This document shows, piece by piece, positions 1 to 6,695 of a stretch of DNA of 64,000 nucleotides. The stretch comes from Chryseobacterium gilvum. GTDB taxonomy: Bacteria > Bacteroidota > Bacteroidia > Flavobacteriales > Weeksellaceae. The translations under genes and the position numbers were made by a program. The notes under the pieces were generated by a model. It saw nothing but the letters and a program-made list of their open reading frames with translations. It searched no databases and was not told where the DNA came from. The first letter of the stretch is position 1. Every line of letters starts with the position of its first letter. The DNA lies in contig NZ_JAOTEN010000002.1 of NCBI RefSeq assembly GCF_025628965.1, positions 124,001 to 188,000 on the forward strand, given 5' to 3'.

Positions 1-260
1 TGCATATCCTGATATTTTACCTGAGCATTTTTATTCAGATAAATCATTCTCTTCGGAACATCTCTTCGCTGATCATCTGCTTTTGTCTCCAGTACATCAT
101 CAAGTGCTTCCTTCTTTACAATGATAGTATCCTTTTTGGAAATGGTATCATTAATTACCTTTGTATCTGTAAGCTTTTTAGGCGTTTGCTGTGCTAAAAA
201 ACTGTTAAAAATTAGGATAATTAAAATTTGTAATATATTTTTGAAGACGGTTTTGTCCAA
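1..260 (-). CDS. lptD: LptD-like LPS-assembly outer membrane protein, N-terminal fragment
   Basis: Only about 86 N-terminal codons are in the window; the gene continues past position 1. No ATG fits; the best start is TTG at 258-260, followed by a hydrophobic Sec-type signal peptide ending near FLAQ. After a Thr/Lys/Asp-rich linker comes a YLNKNAQVKYQDM-like strand, as expected at the start of the OstA/LptD N-terminal beta-jellyroll that receives lipopolysaccharide in the periplasm. Divergence from a cell-wall amidase gene is, as I recall, a common arrangement for lptD in Flavobacteriia. On the minus strand a TAATTTTG box (281-288) could be its -7 element. The call rests on a short segment and on context, so another OstA-like protein is possible. 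Confidence 0.6.
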   Translation of the reverse strand, partial: MDKTVFKNILQILIILIFNSFLAQQTPKKLTDTKVINDTISKKDTIIVKKEALDDVLETKADDQRRDVPKRMIYLNKNAQVKYQDM

Positions 261-310
261 TTTTATTTTATAATTTGGCTCAAAATTAATATAATTTTTA
301 AAACTGTAAG

Positions 311-1600
311 ATGTACACACAAAATTTTAAAATAATTTTAGCATTTCTCCTCACATTCACCACGGTTTTTGCTTCTGCTCAGAAAAAATTCACGGTCGTT
401 TTGGATGCAGGACATGGAGGAAGTGATCATGGCGCCAACAGATCTTACAGCGATATCGGGCGAATTGCAGAAAAAGACATCACCCTTGCTATTGTACTTC
501 GGGTAGGCAGCATGCTCGAAAAAAATAAAGACTTTAAAGTAATCTACACCCGAAAAATTGATGAATACCCGTCTCTTTCAGACCGTACTAATCTGGCAAA
601 CAGGAATAAAGCCGATCTTTTTGTTTCGGTACACTGTAATTCTTCTGTGAAACCTACTGCTTACGGAACCGAAACATTTGTGCAGGGCCCAGATCAGAAT
701 GACACCAATCTTGAAGTGGCAAAAAGAGAAAATGACGTGATTTTTTTAGATGAAAAAGATAAGCAGACTTTCGGGTCTTATGACGCGAGATCTCCGGAAT
801 CGTTAATCGCTCTTAAACTTCAGCAGAGCAAATACCTGGAATCCAGTCTTTTGCTCGGTGGTCTTGTCGAAGGCTATTTTGTGAATAAAGATAAGCGGTC
901 ATCCAGAGGAGTATGGCAAAAAAACCTTCACGTTCTGCGTATGAATGCGATGCCTTCTGTACTTATTGAGACAGGATTTATCAATCATCCTGAAGAAAGC
1001 CATTATTTAGCATCCGATAGAGGCCAGGATGAGATCTCTCAAAGTATTTTCAATGCAATTATCGATTATAAAAAAGCAATTGACAGAAAAACAGGGGGAG
1101 CAGCTTCCAACAGGAAACCAGAGCCAGAAAAAAAGGAAGAAGTTCCTTTAAAAAATGATTTCAGAATATTATTGCTTACCTCATCGGTAAAATACAATGA
1201 TGAAGATCCTGCCCTGAAAGGTTTAAATTATATTCTTCCGCTGAAGGAAAACGGAATTTATAAATATTATTACGGGGTGACCAATATGGCATCAATCCGG
1301 GATATTAATCTGAAAACAGCAAAAGATGCAGGTTTCAGAAACGCTTATGCAGTAGGGTTTATGCCTAATCAGAAGTTAAGTTTAGGATATTACACCCTTG
1401 AAGTCTATGCGGGGAAAGATAAACTGGCTACCAATTCTTTTATTCTGCAGACGTTAAAAGATGTCGACCGGGAAAAAACAAACGGTATTTTCTACTACAC
1501 TTATGGCAAAGTGAATAGCCTGGAAGATGCAGTAAAACTACAGAAAGACCTGGAAAGCAAAGGAATAAAAAATACTGTGATTCAGAAAGTTAACAATTAG
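311..1600 (+). CDS. N-acetylmuramoyl-L-alanine amidase (Amidase_3), exported
   Basis: Zinc amidase that cleaves the MurNAc-L-Ala bond of peptidoglycan in the periplasm, needed for cell separation and remodelling. A signal peptide covers residues 1-24 (cleavage after ASAQ). The Amidase_3 domain follows with LDAGHGG (His35), Glu54, VSVHCNSS (His108) and VLIETGFINH (Glu220), matching the zinc ligands and catalytic Glu of the AmiA/B/C family. A family-typical insertion lies at about 120-190. A Lys/Glu-rich linker near 265-282 leads to a C-terminal part whose last 40 residues (FYYTYGKVNSLEDAVKLQKD) look SPOR-like, which would bind denuded glycan at the septum. The SPOR assignment is an inference from pattern only. 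Confidence 0.9.
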   Translation: MYTQNFKIILAFLLTFTTVFASAQKKFTVVLDAGHGGSDHGANRSYSDIGRIAEKDITLAIVLRVGSMLEKNKDFKVIYTRKIDEYPSLSDRTNLANRNKADLFVSVHCNSSVKPTAYGTETFVQGPDQNDTNLEVAKRENDVIFLDEKDKQTFGSYDARSPESLIALKLQQSKYLESSLLLGGLVEGYFVNKDKRSSRGVWQKNLHVLRMNAMPSVLIETGFINHPEESHYLASDRGQDEISQSIFNAIIDYKKAIDRKTGGAASNRKPEPEKKEEVPLKNDFRILLLTSSVKYNDEDPALKGLNYILPLKENGIYKYYYGVTNMASIRDINLKTAKDAGFRNAYAVGFMPNQKLSLGYYTLEVYAGKDKLATNSFILQTLKDVDREKTNGIFYYTYGKVNSLEDAVKLQKDLESKGIKNTVIQKVNN

Positions 1601-1612
1601 CATGAATAAATT

Positions 1613-1642
1613 TTGAAGTTTAAAAGTTAATCTATACTTTTG
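1613..1642 (+). promoter_or_regulatory. Bacteroidota-type promoter for tRNA-Glu
   Basis: TTG at 1613-1615, 19 bases, then TACTTTTG at 1635-1642. This fits the TTG / TAnnTTTG consensus of the primary sigma factor of Bacteroidota exactly. The tRNA starts 15 bases further on. Confidence 0.7.
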
Positions 1643-1656
1643 CATCCTCAAAATTT

Positions 1657-1728
1657 GGTCTATTCGTCTAGTGGTCAGGACTCAAGGTTTTCATCCTTGC
1701 AACAGGGGTTCGATTCCCCTATAGACTA
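1657..1728 (+). tRNA. tRNA-Glu (UUC)
   Basis: Cloverleaf read by eye: acceptor stem GGTCTAT/ATAGACT with a G-U first pair, anticodon stem CAAGG/CCTTG around loop TTTTCAT (anticodon TTC), T arm AGGGG-TTCGATT-CCCCT, discriminator A. CCA is not encoded. It differs in acceptor and anticodon stems from the two other tRNA-Glu genes nearby. It probably heads a transcript with the gene at 1743. Confidence 0.95.
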
Positions 1729-1742
1729 CTAAATTTGATAGC

Positions 1743-2057
1743 ATGCCGGATTTAAAAATACAAGAAGCAAAATTGCTTTTTAATAAAATCCTCTCGAACC
1801 CAAAAAGTTATGATCTAAAGATCGATGAAGAAGAGGTTACAGGCAGAGATGAGAAGATAAGTTTCAGACTCTACAGGCGCGGTGAGGGCAGTGCTTTTGA
1901 AGTACACATTGATGGAATAATGTTCACCAACATTACTGGAGAATGGAATAACGCACTGAATATGCTTACCAGCACAATCAGGAAAATTGAAAAAGAAAAA
2001 CAGAATATAAAACTAGAACAAGCATTAGATAAACTCAGGAAATACCTATCAGAATAA
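1743..2057 (+). CDS. small conserved-looking protein of unknown function
   Basis: A 104-residue soluble acidic/basic protein that I do not recognise. It has no signal peptide or membrane segment. The middle (residues 38-70) reads as alternating strands (ISFRLYRRGEGSAFEVHIDG), and the C-terminal 30 residues form a charged, probably coiled-coil helix rich in Lys and Glu. It starts 14 bases after a tRNA-Glu and ends 73 bases before the rpsT start, so it is probably co-transcribed with that tRNA. Coding is supported by an intact reading frame of codon use like its neighbours and by tight packing between RNA and ribosomal genes. No function is claimed. Confidence 0.7.
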   Translation: MPDLKIQEAKLLFNKILSNPKSYDLKIDEEEVTGRDEKISFRLYRRGEGSAFEVHIDGIMFTNITGEWNNALNMLTSTIRKIEKEKQNIKLEQALDKLRKYLSE

Positions 2058-2081
2058 AGTTTAATTTTTTTAAAAATAAAT

Positions 2082-2112
2082 TTGGCTGGTATAAAAAAAG
2101 TTTATAAATTTG
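2082..2112 (+). promoter_or_regulatory. Bacteroidota-type promoter for rpsT
   Basis: TTG at 2082-2084, 20 bases, then TAAATTTG at 2105-2112. It lies 18 bases before the rpsT ATG. It also rules out the upstream in-frame TTG at 2110, which falls inside the -7 box. Confidence 0.75.
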
Positions 2113-2130
2113 CACTCACATTTGAACGAT

Positions 2131-2385
2131 ATGGCAAATCATAAATCAGCACTAAAGAGAATAAGACAAAACGAAGTTAGAAAAGTTCGTAACAGATACT
2201 ACCACAAGACTGCTAGAACAGCTTTGAAGGTATTAAGAAATGAAGAGGACAAAGCTGCAGCTGCAGAACAATTGCCTAAAGTTATTTCTTTATTGGATAA
2301 ATTAGCTAAGAAAAATATTATCCACAAGAACAAAGCGGCTAACTTAAAAAGTAAATTGACTAAGCACGTTAATAAATTAGCGTAA
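2131..2385 (+). CDS. rpsT: 30S ribosomal protein S20
   Basis: Primary 16S rRNA-binding protein of the small subunit. The start [20 protein letters not shown] is diagnostic for S20, and the 84-residue Lys/Arg-rich all-helical sequence has the family length. The ATG at 2131 is chosen over an in-frame TTG at 2110 because S20 begins MANHKSA and the earlier codon overlaps the promoter. A tRNA-Glu starts 10 bases after the stop with no terminator between them, so rpsT and that tRNA should share a transcript. Confidence 0.97.
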   Translation: MANHKSALKRIRQNEVRKVRNRYYHKTARTALKVLRNEEDKAAAAEQLPKVISLLDKLAKKNIIHKNKAANLKSKLTKHVNKLA

Positions 2386-2394
2386 TTATAGGCC

Positions 2395-2466
2395 GGCCCG
2401 TTCGTCTATCGGTTAGGACCTCAGATTTTCATTCTGGTAAGAGGGGTTCGACTCCCCTACGGGCTA
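2395..2466 (+). tRNA. tRNA-Glu (UUC), copy 2
   Basis: Acceptor GGCCCGT/ACGGGCT, anticodon loop TTTTCAT giving TTC, T arm AGGGG-TTCGACT-CCCCT, discriminator A, no encoded CCA. Identical over its full length to the copy at 2612-2683. It sits directly behind rpsT. Confidence 0.95.
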
Positions 2467-2467
2467 C

Positions 2468-2502
2468 AAAAAAAGAGATTTTATTTTAAAGTCTCTTTTT
2501 TA
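2468..2502 (+). terminator. Rho-independent terminator after tRNA-Glu copy 2
   Basis: AAAAAAGAGATTTT pairs with AAAGTCTCTTTTTT around a short AT loop; the 3' arm itself is the U tract. It would end the rpsT-tRNA transcript. Confidence 0.6.
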
Positions 2503-2611
2503 CAACTTTTTTTCAGGCTAGCTGAAGAAATCAAAGAGATGCATATTGCAAATTCTTAGCAGTTATTTCTAAACTGTAAAATTAGAAAGCAAGCATGTTT
2601 ATCATGCAGAA

Positions 2612-2683
2612 GGCCCGTTCGTCTATCGGTTAGGACCTCAGATTTTCATTCTGGTAAGAGGGGTTCGACTCCCCTACGGGCTA
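2612..2683 (+). tRNA. tRNA-Glu (UUC), copy 3
   Basis: Same 72 bases as 2395-2466, with anticodon TTC. The flanks differ apart from a base or two on each side, so the duplicated unit is essentially the tRNA alone. No clear promoter box is visible in the 109 bases before it; it may depend on read-through. Confidence 0.95.
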
Positions 2684-2694
2684 CCCATTTCATC

Positions 2695-2728
2695 AGCACT
2701 TACAGTAATTGTAAGTGCTTTTTCTTTT
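2695..2728 (+). terminator. terminator after tRNA-Glu copy 3
   Basis: A perfect 10-bp stem AGCACTTACA / TGTAAGTGCT with loop GTAAT, followed by a T-rich tract. Confidence 0.8.
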
Positions 2729-2834
2729 ATTGATTTTCTTTATATCAATCGTATTCTGCGATGTAAAATTAAGATAGCTTTTTGTTAAATATTCATTATG
2801 ATCTTAATCATAGCATATATGCAAAAAATATGTG

Positions 2835-2842
2835 TAGATTTG
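2835..2842 (+). promoter_or_regulatory. possible -7 box before the exported protein at 2981
   Basis: TAGATTTG fits TAnnTTTG, but no TTG lies at the right distance. The stretch 2729-2980 holds no gene. It is extremely AT-rich, above all at 2850-2980, which would be a long untranslated leader if this box is used. Confidence 0.35.
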
Positions 2843-2980
2843 CTATTACATAATATTCAATATAATAAATTTATTAATATATAATTTTTAAATAAATATT
2901 ATATATTTTTAGATTATTGTAAATTTTATTACAAATTAGTGAATTAAATATATTCTTAAAATTAACTCAAATTAATTAAT

Positions 2981-4474
2981 ATGCTACCAACCTATATTAC
3001 TTACAAGCAGAAATTTTTATTTCTCCTTTTTTTCGCATTATTGGTGATTACCGCCAAAGCACAGGTCGGAATTAACACTACGACTCCGGATCCAAGCTCT
3101 GCATTAGATATAAATTCAACTACAAAAGGACTATTAGCACCAAGAATGACAACCGCTCAGCGGAATGCTATCGTATCGCCGGCAGACGGATTATTGGTGT
3201 ATGATACCACGTTGAAATTATTTTATTTTTACACAAGCGCTACTTCTTCATGGTCGCAGCTTGCAACAGGAGTGGCGGGCAGGCTGAATTTCAAAAGGAT
3301 AAGATCAACAGATGTATTGGCCACTGTGCTCGCTGCCGAGCTGGCTGCAGGAGGGGGTACAAAATACCTTATGGATTCTAATACATTATATGAAATCAAT
3401 GGTCAGATCGTATTCGATTTTCCGATTGATATGAATAATTGTTACATTCAAGGTTTAGATACAAACAATGATATTATTGTAAGAAATACCGGCAATATTT
3501 TTGAAGGCGCTACCGGGGGAAGTATTCGAAGTGTAACGCTAATTGCTTCCGCAGGAAGCATATTTAATCTTAACGGCGCAGCAACACAAAATTTAATATT
3601 CAGAGATTGTATTGTTGCCAATTCAAATAGTGTAGGCACAATTTCAGGTTTCGGCCTCGTTTTTTTAAGCATTATTCAGTTTACGGGAAATGCTAATGGA
3701 ATTACTTATAATAATATCACTCAGTTACTTCTCAGTAACTTAGGCTGGTTTGGCAACAATACAGGTACTTTTGAAAAGCTGACCGGTACCTTTACATTGG
3801 TCGAAAAACAAGGCGGCTTTAGCCAGGTAAATGGAACCGCTATCGGATTAGACGTGTCTACTTCCGGGCTTACCATAAGCGGCGATGCTGTCATGGAGTC
3901 TGTAGTTTTCACAGGAAACACGACCTCGGGATATGTGAAACCCTATACTACAGGTACATACACCGGATATAATTTTAACAACAGCTGGACTGTACGATCT
4001 GCTGGTATTCCGACAGAAGGAGATATCAATGCCGTAGGAGATTTTGCTGTAGACTATGCAGTTGGAAGCGGTATCGCAGTTACATTCAGCACCAGTAACC
4101 CCAGTAATATCGTGAAAATTGGTACGGCATCATCAATTTCTACCTCTTCAAATTTATTCAGATTTTCCACAGATGGTGTACCTGCCAGATTAAAATATTT
4201 AGGTAAAAAGAAAAGAATCTTCCAGATCACAGGATCGGTATCTTTTCAGGTTCCGGCTGCCGGAACATACATTATTTATATTGCTAAGAACGGAACTGTT
4301 CTTAGTCAATTTAAAATTTATGGTCGTGGATCTGCCACCAATGATATTGTCGTAGTCCCTATCAATGGTACTACAGAACTTTTAACCAATGATTATGTTG
4401 AGATTTTCGCACAGCGCTTTTCAGGCTCTACAGGTGATATCGTTGTACCGAATATGACGATAACCATAAAATAA
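2981..4474 (+). CDS. exported protein with tail-fibre-like architecture, function unknown
   Basis: A 497-residue protein with a Sec signal peptide (residues 1-28, ending TAKAQ). Residues 29-95 carry the VGINTTTPDPSSALDI...KGLLAPRMTTAQRNAI pattern common at the N-terminus of flavobacterial exported adhesin/fibre-like proteins. Residues 100-350 are Gly/Asn/Thr-rich with short repeating strands, suggesting a parallel beta-helix. The last 110 residues look like a compact jelly-roll (ITGSVSFQVPAAGTYIIYIAKNG) of the C1q/TNF-like kind found at tips of phage receptor-binding proteins. It is monocistronic, with its own AT-rich leader and a strong terminator. No phage genes are adjacent, so a host surface protein is more likely than a prophage remnant. 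Confidence 0.7.
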   Translation: MLPTYITYKQKFLFLLFFALLVITAKAQVGINTTTPDPSSALDINSTTKGLLAPRMTTAQRNAIVSPADGLLVYDTTLKLFYFYTSATSSWSQLATGVAGRLNFKRIRSTDVLATVLAAELAAGGGTKYLMDSNTLYEINGQIVFDFPIDMNNCYIQGLDTNNDIIVRNTGNIFEGATGGSIRSVTLIASAGSIFNLNGAATQNLIFRDCIVANSNSVGTISGFGLVFLSIIQFTGNANGITYNNITQLLLSNLGWFGNNTGTFEKLTGTFTLVEKQGGFSQVNGTAIGLDVSTSGLTISGDAVMESVVFTGNTTSGYVKPYTTGTYTGYNFNNSWTVRSAGIPTEGDINAVGDFAVDYAVGSGIAVTFSTSNPSNIVKIGTASSISTSSNLFRFSTDGVPARLKYLGKKKRIFQITGSVSFQVPAAGTYIIYIAKNGTVLSQFKIYGRGSATNDIVVVPINGTTELLTNDYVEIFAQRFSGSTGDIVVPNMTITIK

Positions 4475-4500
4475 ATAATCTTTTGAATAAGTATCAATAC

Positions 4501-4531
4501 AAAGCCACTGTGAGTAACAGTGGCTTTTTTT
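4501..4531. terminator. bidirectional terminator between convergent genes
   Basis: Perfect stem AAAGCCACTG / CAGTGGCTTT with loop TGAGTAA and T/A tracts on both sides. It serves the exported protein on the plus strand and the superoxide dismutase operon on the minus strand. Confidence 0.85.
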
Positions 4532-4552
4532 GATGCAATTCACAATTTACGT

Positions 4553-5230
4553 TTACTGCTGATTATTGATAGCTTCTTCATATCTTCTGCTTATTTCTTT
4601 CCAGTTGGTCACATTCCAGATTTCGGTAAGATAATCGGCTCTTTTATTTTGATATTTCAGATAATACGCATGTTCCCAAACGTCGATCCCAAATATGGGA
4701 GTTCCTTTTTCTTCCACGACATCCATTAACGGATTATCCTGATTAGATGTTGAAGAAACAAACAATTTACCGTCTTTACCTACCGAAAGCCACGCCCAAC
4801 CGGATCCAAAACGCTCCGCTCCGGCCTTATTAATTTTTTCCTTGAAAGCATCCATACTTCCGAACGCATCATTAATTGCTTTAAAAAGTTTTGCTGAAGG
4901 CTGTGTATTTTTCTCAGGAGTCAGTACCGTCCAGAATAGTTCATGATTGTAATGGCCACCTGCATTATTTCTGACAGCGGGTGATAAAGTGCCTGCTTTA
5001 GAAAGAATCTGAACTAAGGTCTGTTTTTCCTGTGGAGTTCCTGCAATTGCCTTATTTAAATTGCTTACATATGCCGCTGCATGTTTTGTGTAATGAATTT
5101 CCATGGTCTGCGCATCTATATAACCTTCAAGAGAATTGTACGCATACGGTAAAGGGGTTTGTTTAAACTGTGCAAAAGCAAACTGTGCTGCAAATACTGC
5201 AGTAATTGCTGCTGTTTTTAAAATTTTCAT
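4553..5230 (-). CDS. secreted Fe/Mn superoxide dismutase
   Basis: Dismutes superoxide to oxygen and hydrogen peroxide. The fold-specific metal ligands are visible: His46 in MEIHYTKH, His96 in GGHYNHELFW, and Asp183 and His187 in GIDVWEHAYY. Residues 1-20 form a Sec signal peptide (ending AFAQ), so unlike the usual cytoplasmic enzyme it acts in the periplasm or outside. Length without the signal is about 205 residues, normal for the family. It is the last gene of a minus-strand operon with SCO1/SenC, a YHS lipoprotein, a Cys-rich small protein and a metal-exporting ATPase. Whether it uses Fe or Mn cannot be told by eye. Confidence 0.93.
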   Translation of the reverse strand: MKILKTAAITAVFAAQFAFAQFKQTPLPYAYNSLEGYIDAQTMEIHYTKHAAAYVSNLNKAIAGTPQEKQTLVQILSKAGTLSPAVRNNAGGHYNHELFWTVLTPEKNTQPSAKLFKAINDAFGSMDAFKEKINKAGAERFGSGWAWLSVGKDGKLFVSSTSNQDNPLMDVVEEKGTPIFGIDVWEHAYYLKYQNKRADYLTEIWNVTNWKEISRRYEEAINNQQ

Positions 5231-5252
5231 ACAATAATTTTTTGGGTCATTA

Positions 5253-5927
5253 TCACTTTAACAATTTTCTGATATCTTCAATTAAAATTTCCCGATCCGG
5301 ATGGTATTTCCCGGTTAACTCCATATTCTTGCCTTCCGGATCATTATAGTTTAATCCTGAATAATATAGAATCGGCATATTATTTTTATCGTACCTGCAG
5401 CAGATGTTACCATCCTGATCGACCAAAGCGATCATTCCGCTGTGATTGAGACTTTCGCTTTCATCTTCCTTATCCCCTACATAAATATTAAACTGATCTG
5501 CAATTTTTCCGATATAGTCACGGTCTCCGGTAAGAAAATGCCAGTTTGGGGATTTCACGCCCAGTTTTTTAGCGTGCTGCTTTAGAATTTCAGTTGTATC
5601 ATTTTTGGGGTCGATACTGATGGAAATAATGCCAAAATTGGGATCATCAATTTCGTTTTCAATAAATTTCATATTAGAATTCATTACAGGACATATCGTG
5701 GGACATGTACTGTAGAAAAATTCTACGAGATACACTTTTCCGAGCATGGTTTTATCTGTTATCTTTTGATCGTTCTGATCGGTAAGTTCAAAACCCGGGA
5801 CTTTCATCACGGTATAAAGATTTTTTTTAAAATAACTCATTCCGATTCCGATCCCTAAAAACAGCAAAATGATTACCACAACAGGAATAATCACTTTATT
5901 CTTATTTGATTTTTTATTGTTTAACAT
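5253..5927 (-). CDS. SCO1/SenC family copper chaperone
   Basis: Membrane-anchored thioredoxin-like protein that delivers copper to, or reduces, the CuA site of cytochrome c oxidase. Residues 10-32 are a single membrane anchor. The copper motif CPTIC (Cys75, Cys79) and the distal His162 (NHSG) are all present, so it should bind copper. Length (224) is typical. Its start overlaps the end of the YHS lipoprotein gene by 14 bases, indicating tight translational coupling. Such proteins also act in redox defence, which fits the adjacent superoxide dismutase. Confidence 0.92.
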   Translation of the reverse strand: MLNNKKSNKNKVIIPVVVIILLFLGIGIGMSYFKKNLYTVMKVPGFELTDQNDQKITDKTMLGKVYLVEFFYSTCPTICPVMNSNMKFIENEIDDPNFGIISISIDPKNDTTEILKQHAKKLGVKSPNWHFLTGDRDYIGKIADQFNIYVGDKEDESESLNHSGMIALVDQDGNICCRYDKNNMPILYYSGLNYNDPEGKNMELTGKYHPDREILIEDIRKLLK

Positions 5928-6189
5928 ATTGCTGTGGTTTTTTTACAAATTCATCTTTGCAGAAAGTGCTGCAAAAACCGTACGTTTGATGATGATATTC
6001 CGCGGTATCTTTTAAATATTCAGGCATATTCATATGACATACAGGATCTTCTGTATTTACAATCTGGATATTTTTTAAAACTTCGCCTGAAGAATGCATA
6101 GTTTTTTTATGTTTTACTTTTGGGGCTTCCTTGGCACACGAAAGTAATATCATTGACAGCAGGGCTGTCAAAATAACTGTTGATTTCAT
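5914..6189 (-). CDS. YHS-domain lipoprotein
   Basis: A 91-residue lipoprotein: signal with lipobox ILLSC (Cys18), then a Lys/His-rich linker, then a YHS-type domain (DPVCHMNMPEYLKDTAEY...GFCSTFCKDEF) with Cys51, Cys73 and Cys77. YHS domains occur with copper/heavy-metal transporters and bind metal through these cysteines. Being lipidated, it probably works on the periplasmic face next to the SCO1 protein encoded by the overlapping downstream gene. It may pass or sequester metal for the efflux/assembly system; that role is inferred from context. Confidence 0.85.
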   Translation of the reverse strand: MKSTVILTALLSMILLSCAKEAPKVKHKKTMHSSGEVLKNIQIVNTEDPVCHMNMPEYLKDTAEYHHQTYGFCSTFCKDEFVKKPQQYVKQ

Positions 6190-6255
6190 AATGAGAATAT
6201 AATTTTATTAATAGTAAAGGTTTTGACGATTGCCAAAAGGGGTCATTTAATAAAT

Positions 6256-6615
6256 TTATACAAGCGGGGGATGAAATATTCTTGAGAAATAATCTGAAAT
6301 GTAAAAAACGGATCGATTCTGACGGATATTTTTCAATAAAAATTCAGGATCAGTTTTAACGGGGCAAGATAGAATTTCAGCAGATATGAAAACATCTAAA
6401 AAAGAAATTTTATTGTTTTGAGGAATATTCTCTTTTCCAGTTTTTGCGAGTTCCTTTTTAATGTAGCATTTTCCGTTGCAGGTAGATTGTGCATTATTTC
6501 TTTTTTCACAAAGGTTACTCACGATATAGGAGTAGTTTACTGCATAGTTGATAAGCGGCAAGACAGGGCGTATTGCAAGGGTAAAAATGATGAAAAAAGA
6601 AATAAAATATTTCAG
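6256..6615 (-). CDS. small Cys-rich membrane-anchored protein, probable CTG start
   Basis: Unknown function. From the first permitted common start (TTG, 6559-6561) the product lacks an anchor, but in the same frame the codons upstream encode LKYFISFFIIFTLAIRPV, a clear membrane segment or signal. No ATG, GTG or TTG precedes it and a TGA stop lies just beyond, so translation most likely starts at CTG (6613-6615). The mature part carries a C-x8-C-x3-C arrangement (LCEKRNNAQSTCNGKC) suited to metal binding. It sits between the metal ATPase gene and the YHS lipoprotein gene in one operon. The unusual start is an inference from reading-frame and protein structure. Confidence 0.65.
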   Translation of the reverse strand: MKYFISFFIIFTLAIRPVLPLINYAVNYSYIVSNLCEKRNNAQSTCNGKCYIKKELAKTGKENIPQNNKISFLDVFISAEILSCPVKTDPEFLLKNIRQNRSVFYISDYFSRIFHPPLV

Positions 6616-6695
6616 GATGTTAATATTTACACAAATATACTGCTGAAAATTATCAGATTTTCATTTATGATGAATATCATTATAGACTTATTCTG

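Noticed and set aside
2467..2611. Remnant of a mobile element between the two identical tRNA genes
   Set aside because: Only a terminator and AT-rich sequence are visible, with no ORF or repeat beyond the tRNAs.
4520..4729. Plus-strand ORF opposite the superoxide dismutase 3' end
   Set aside because: Begins inside the terminator and runs against a well-supported gene.
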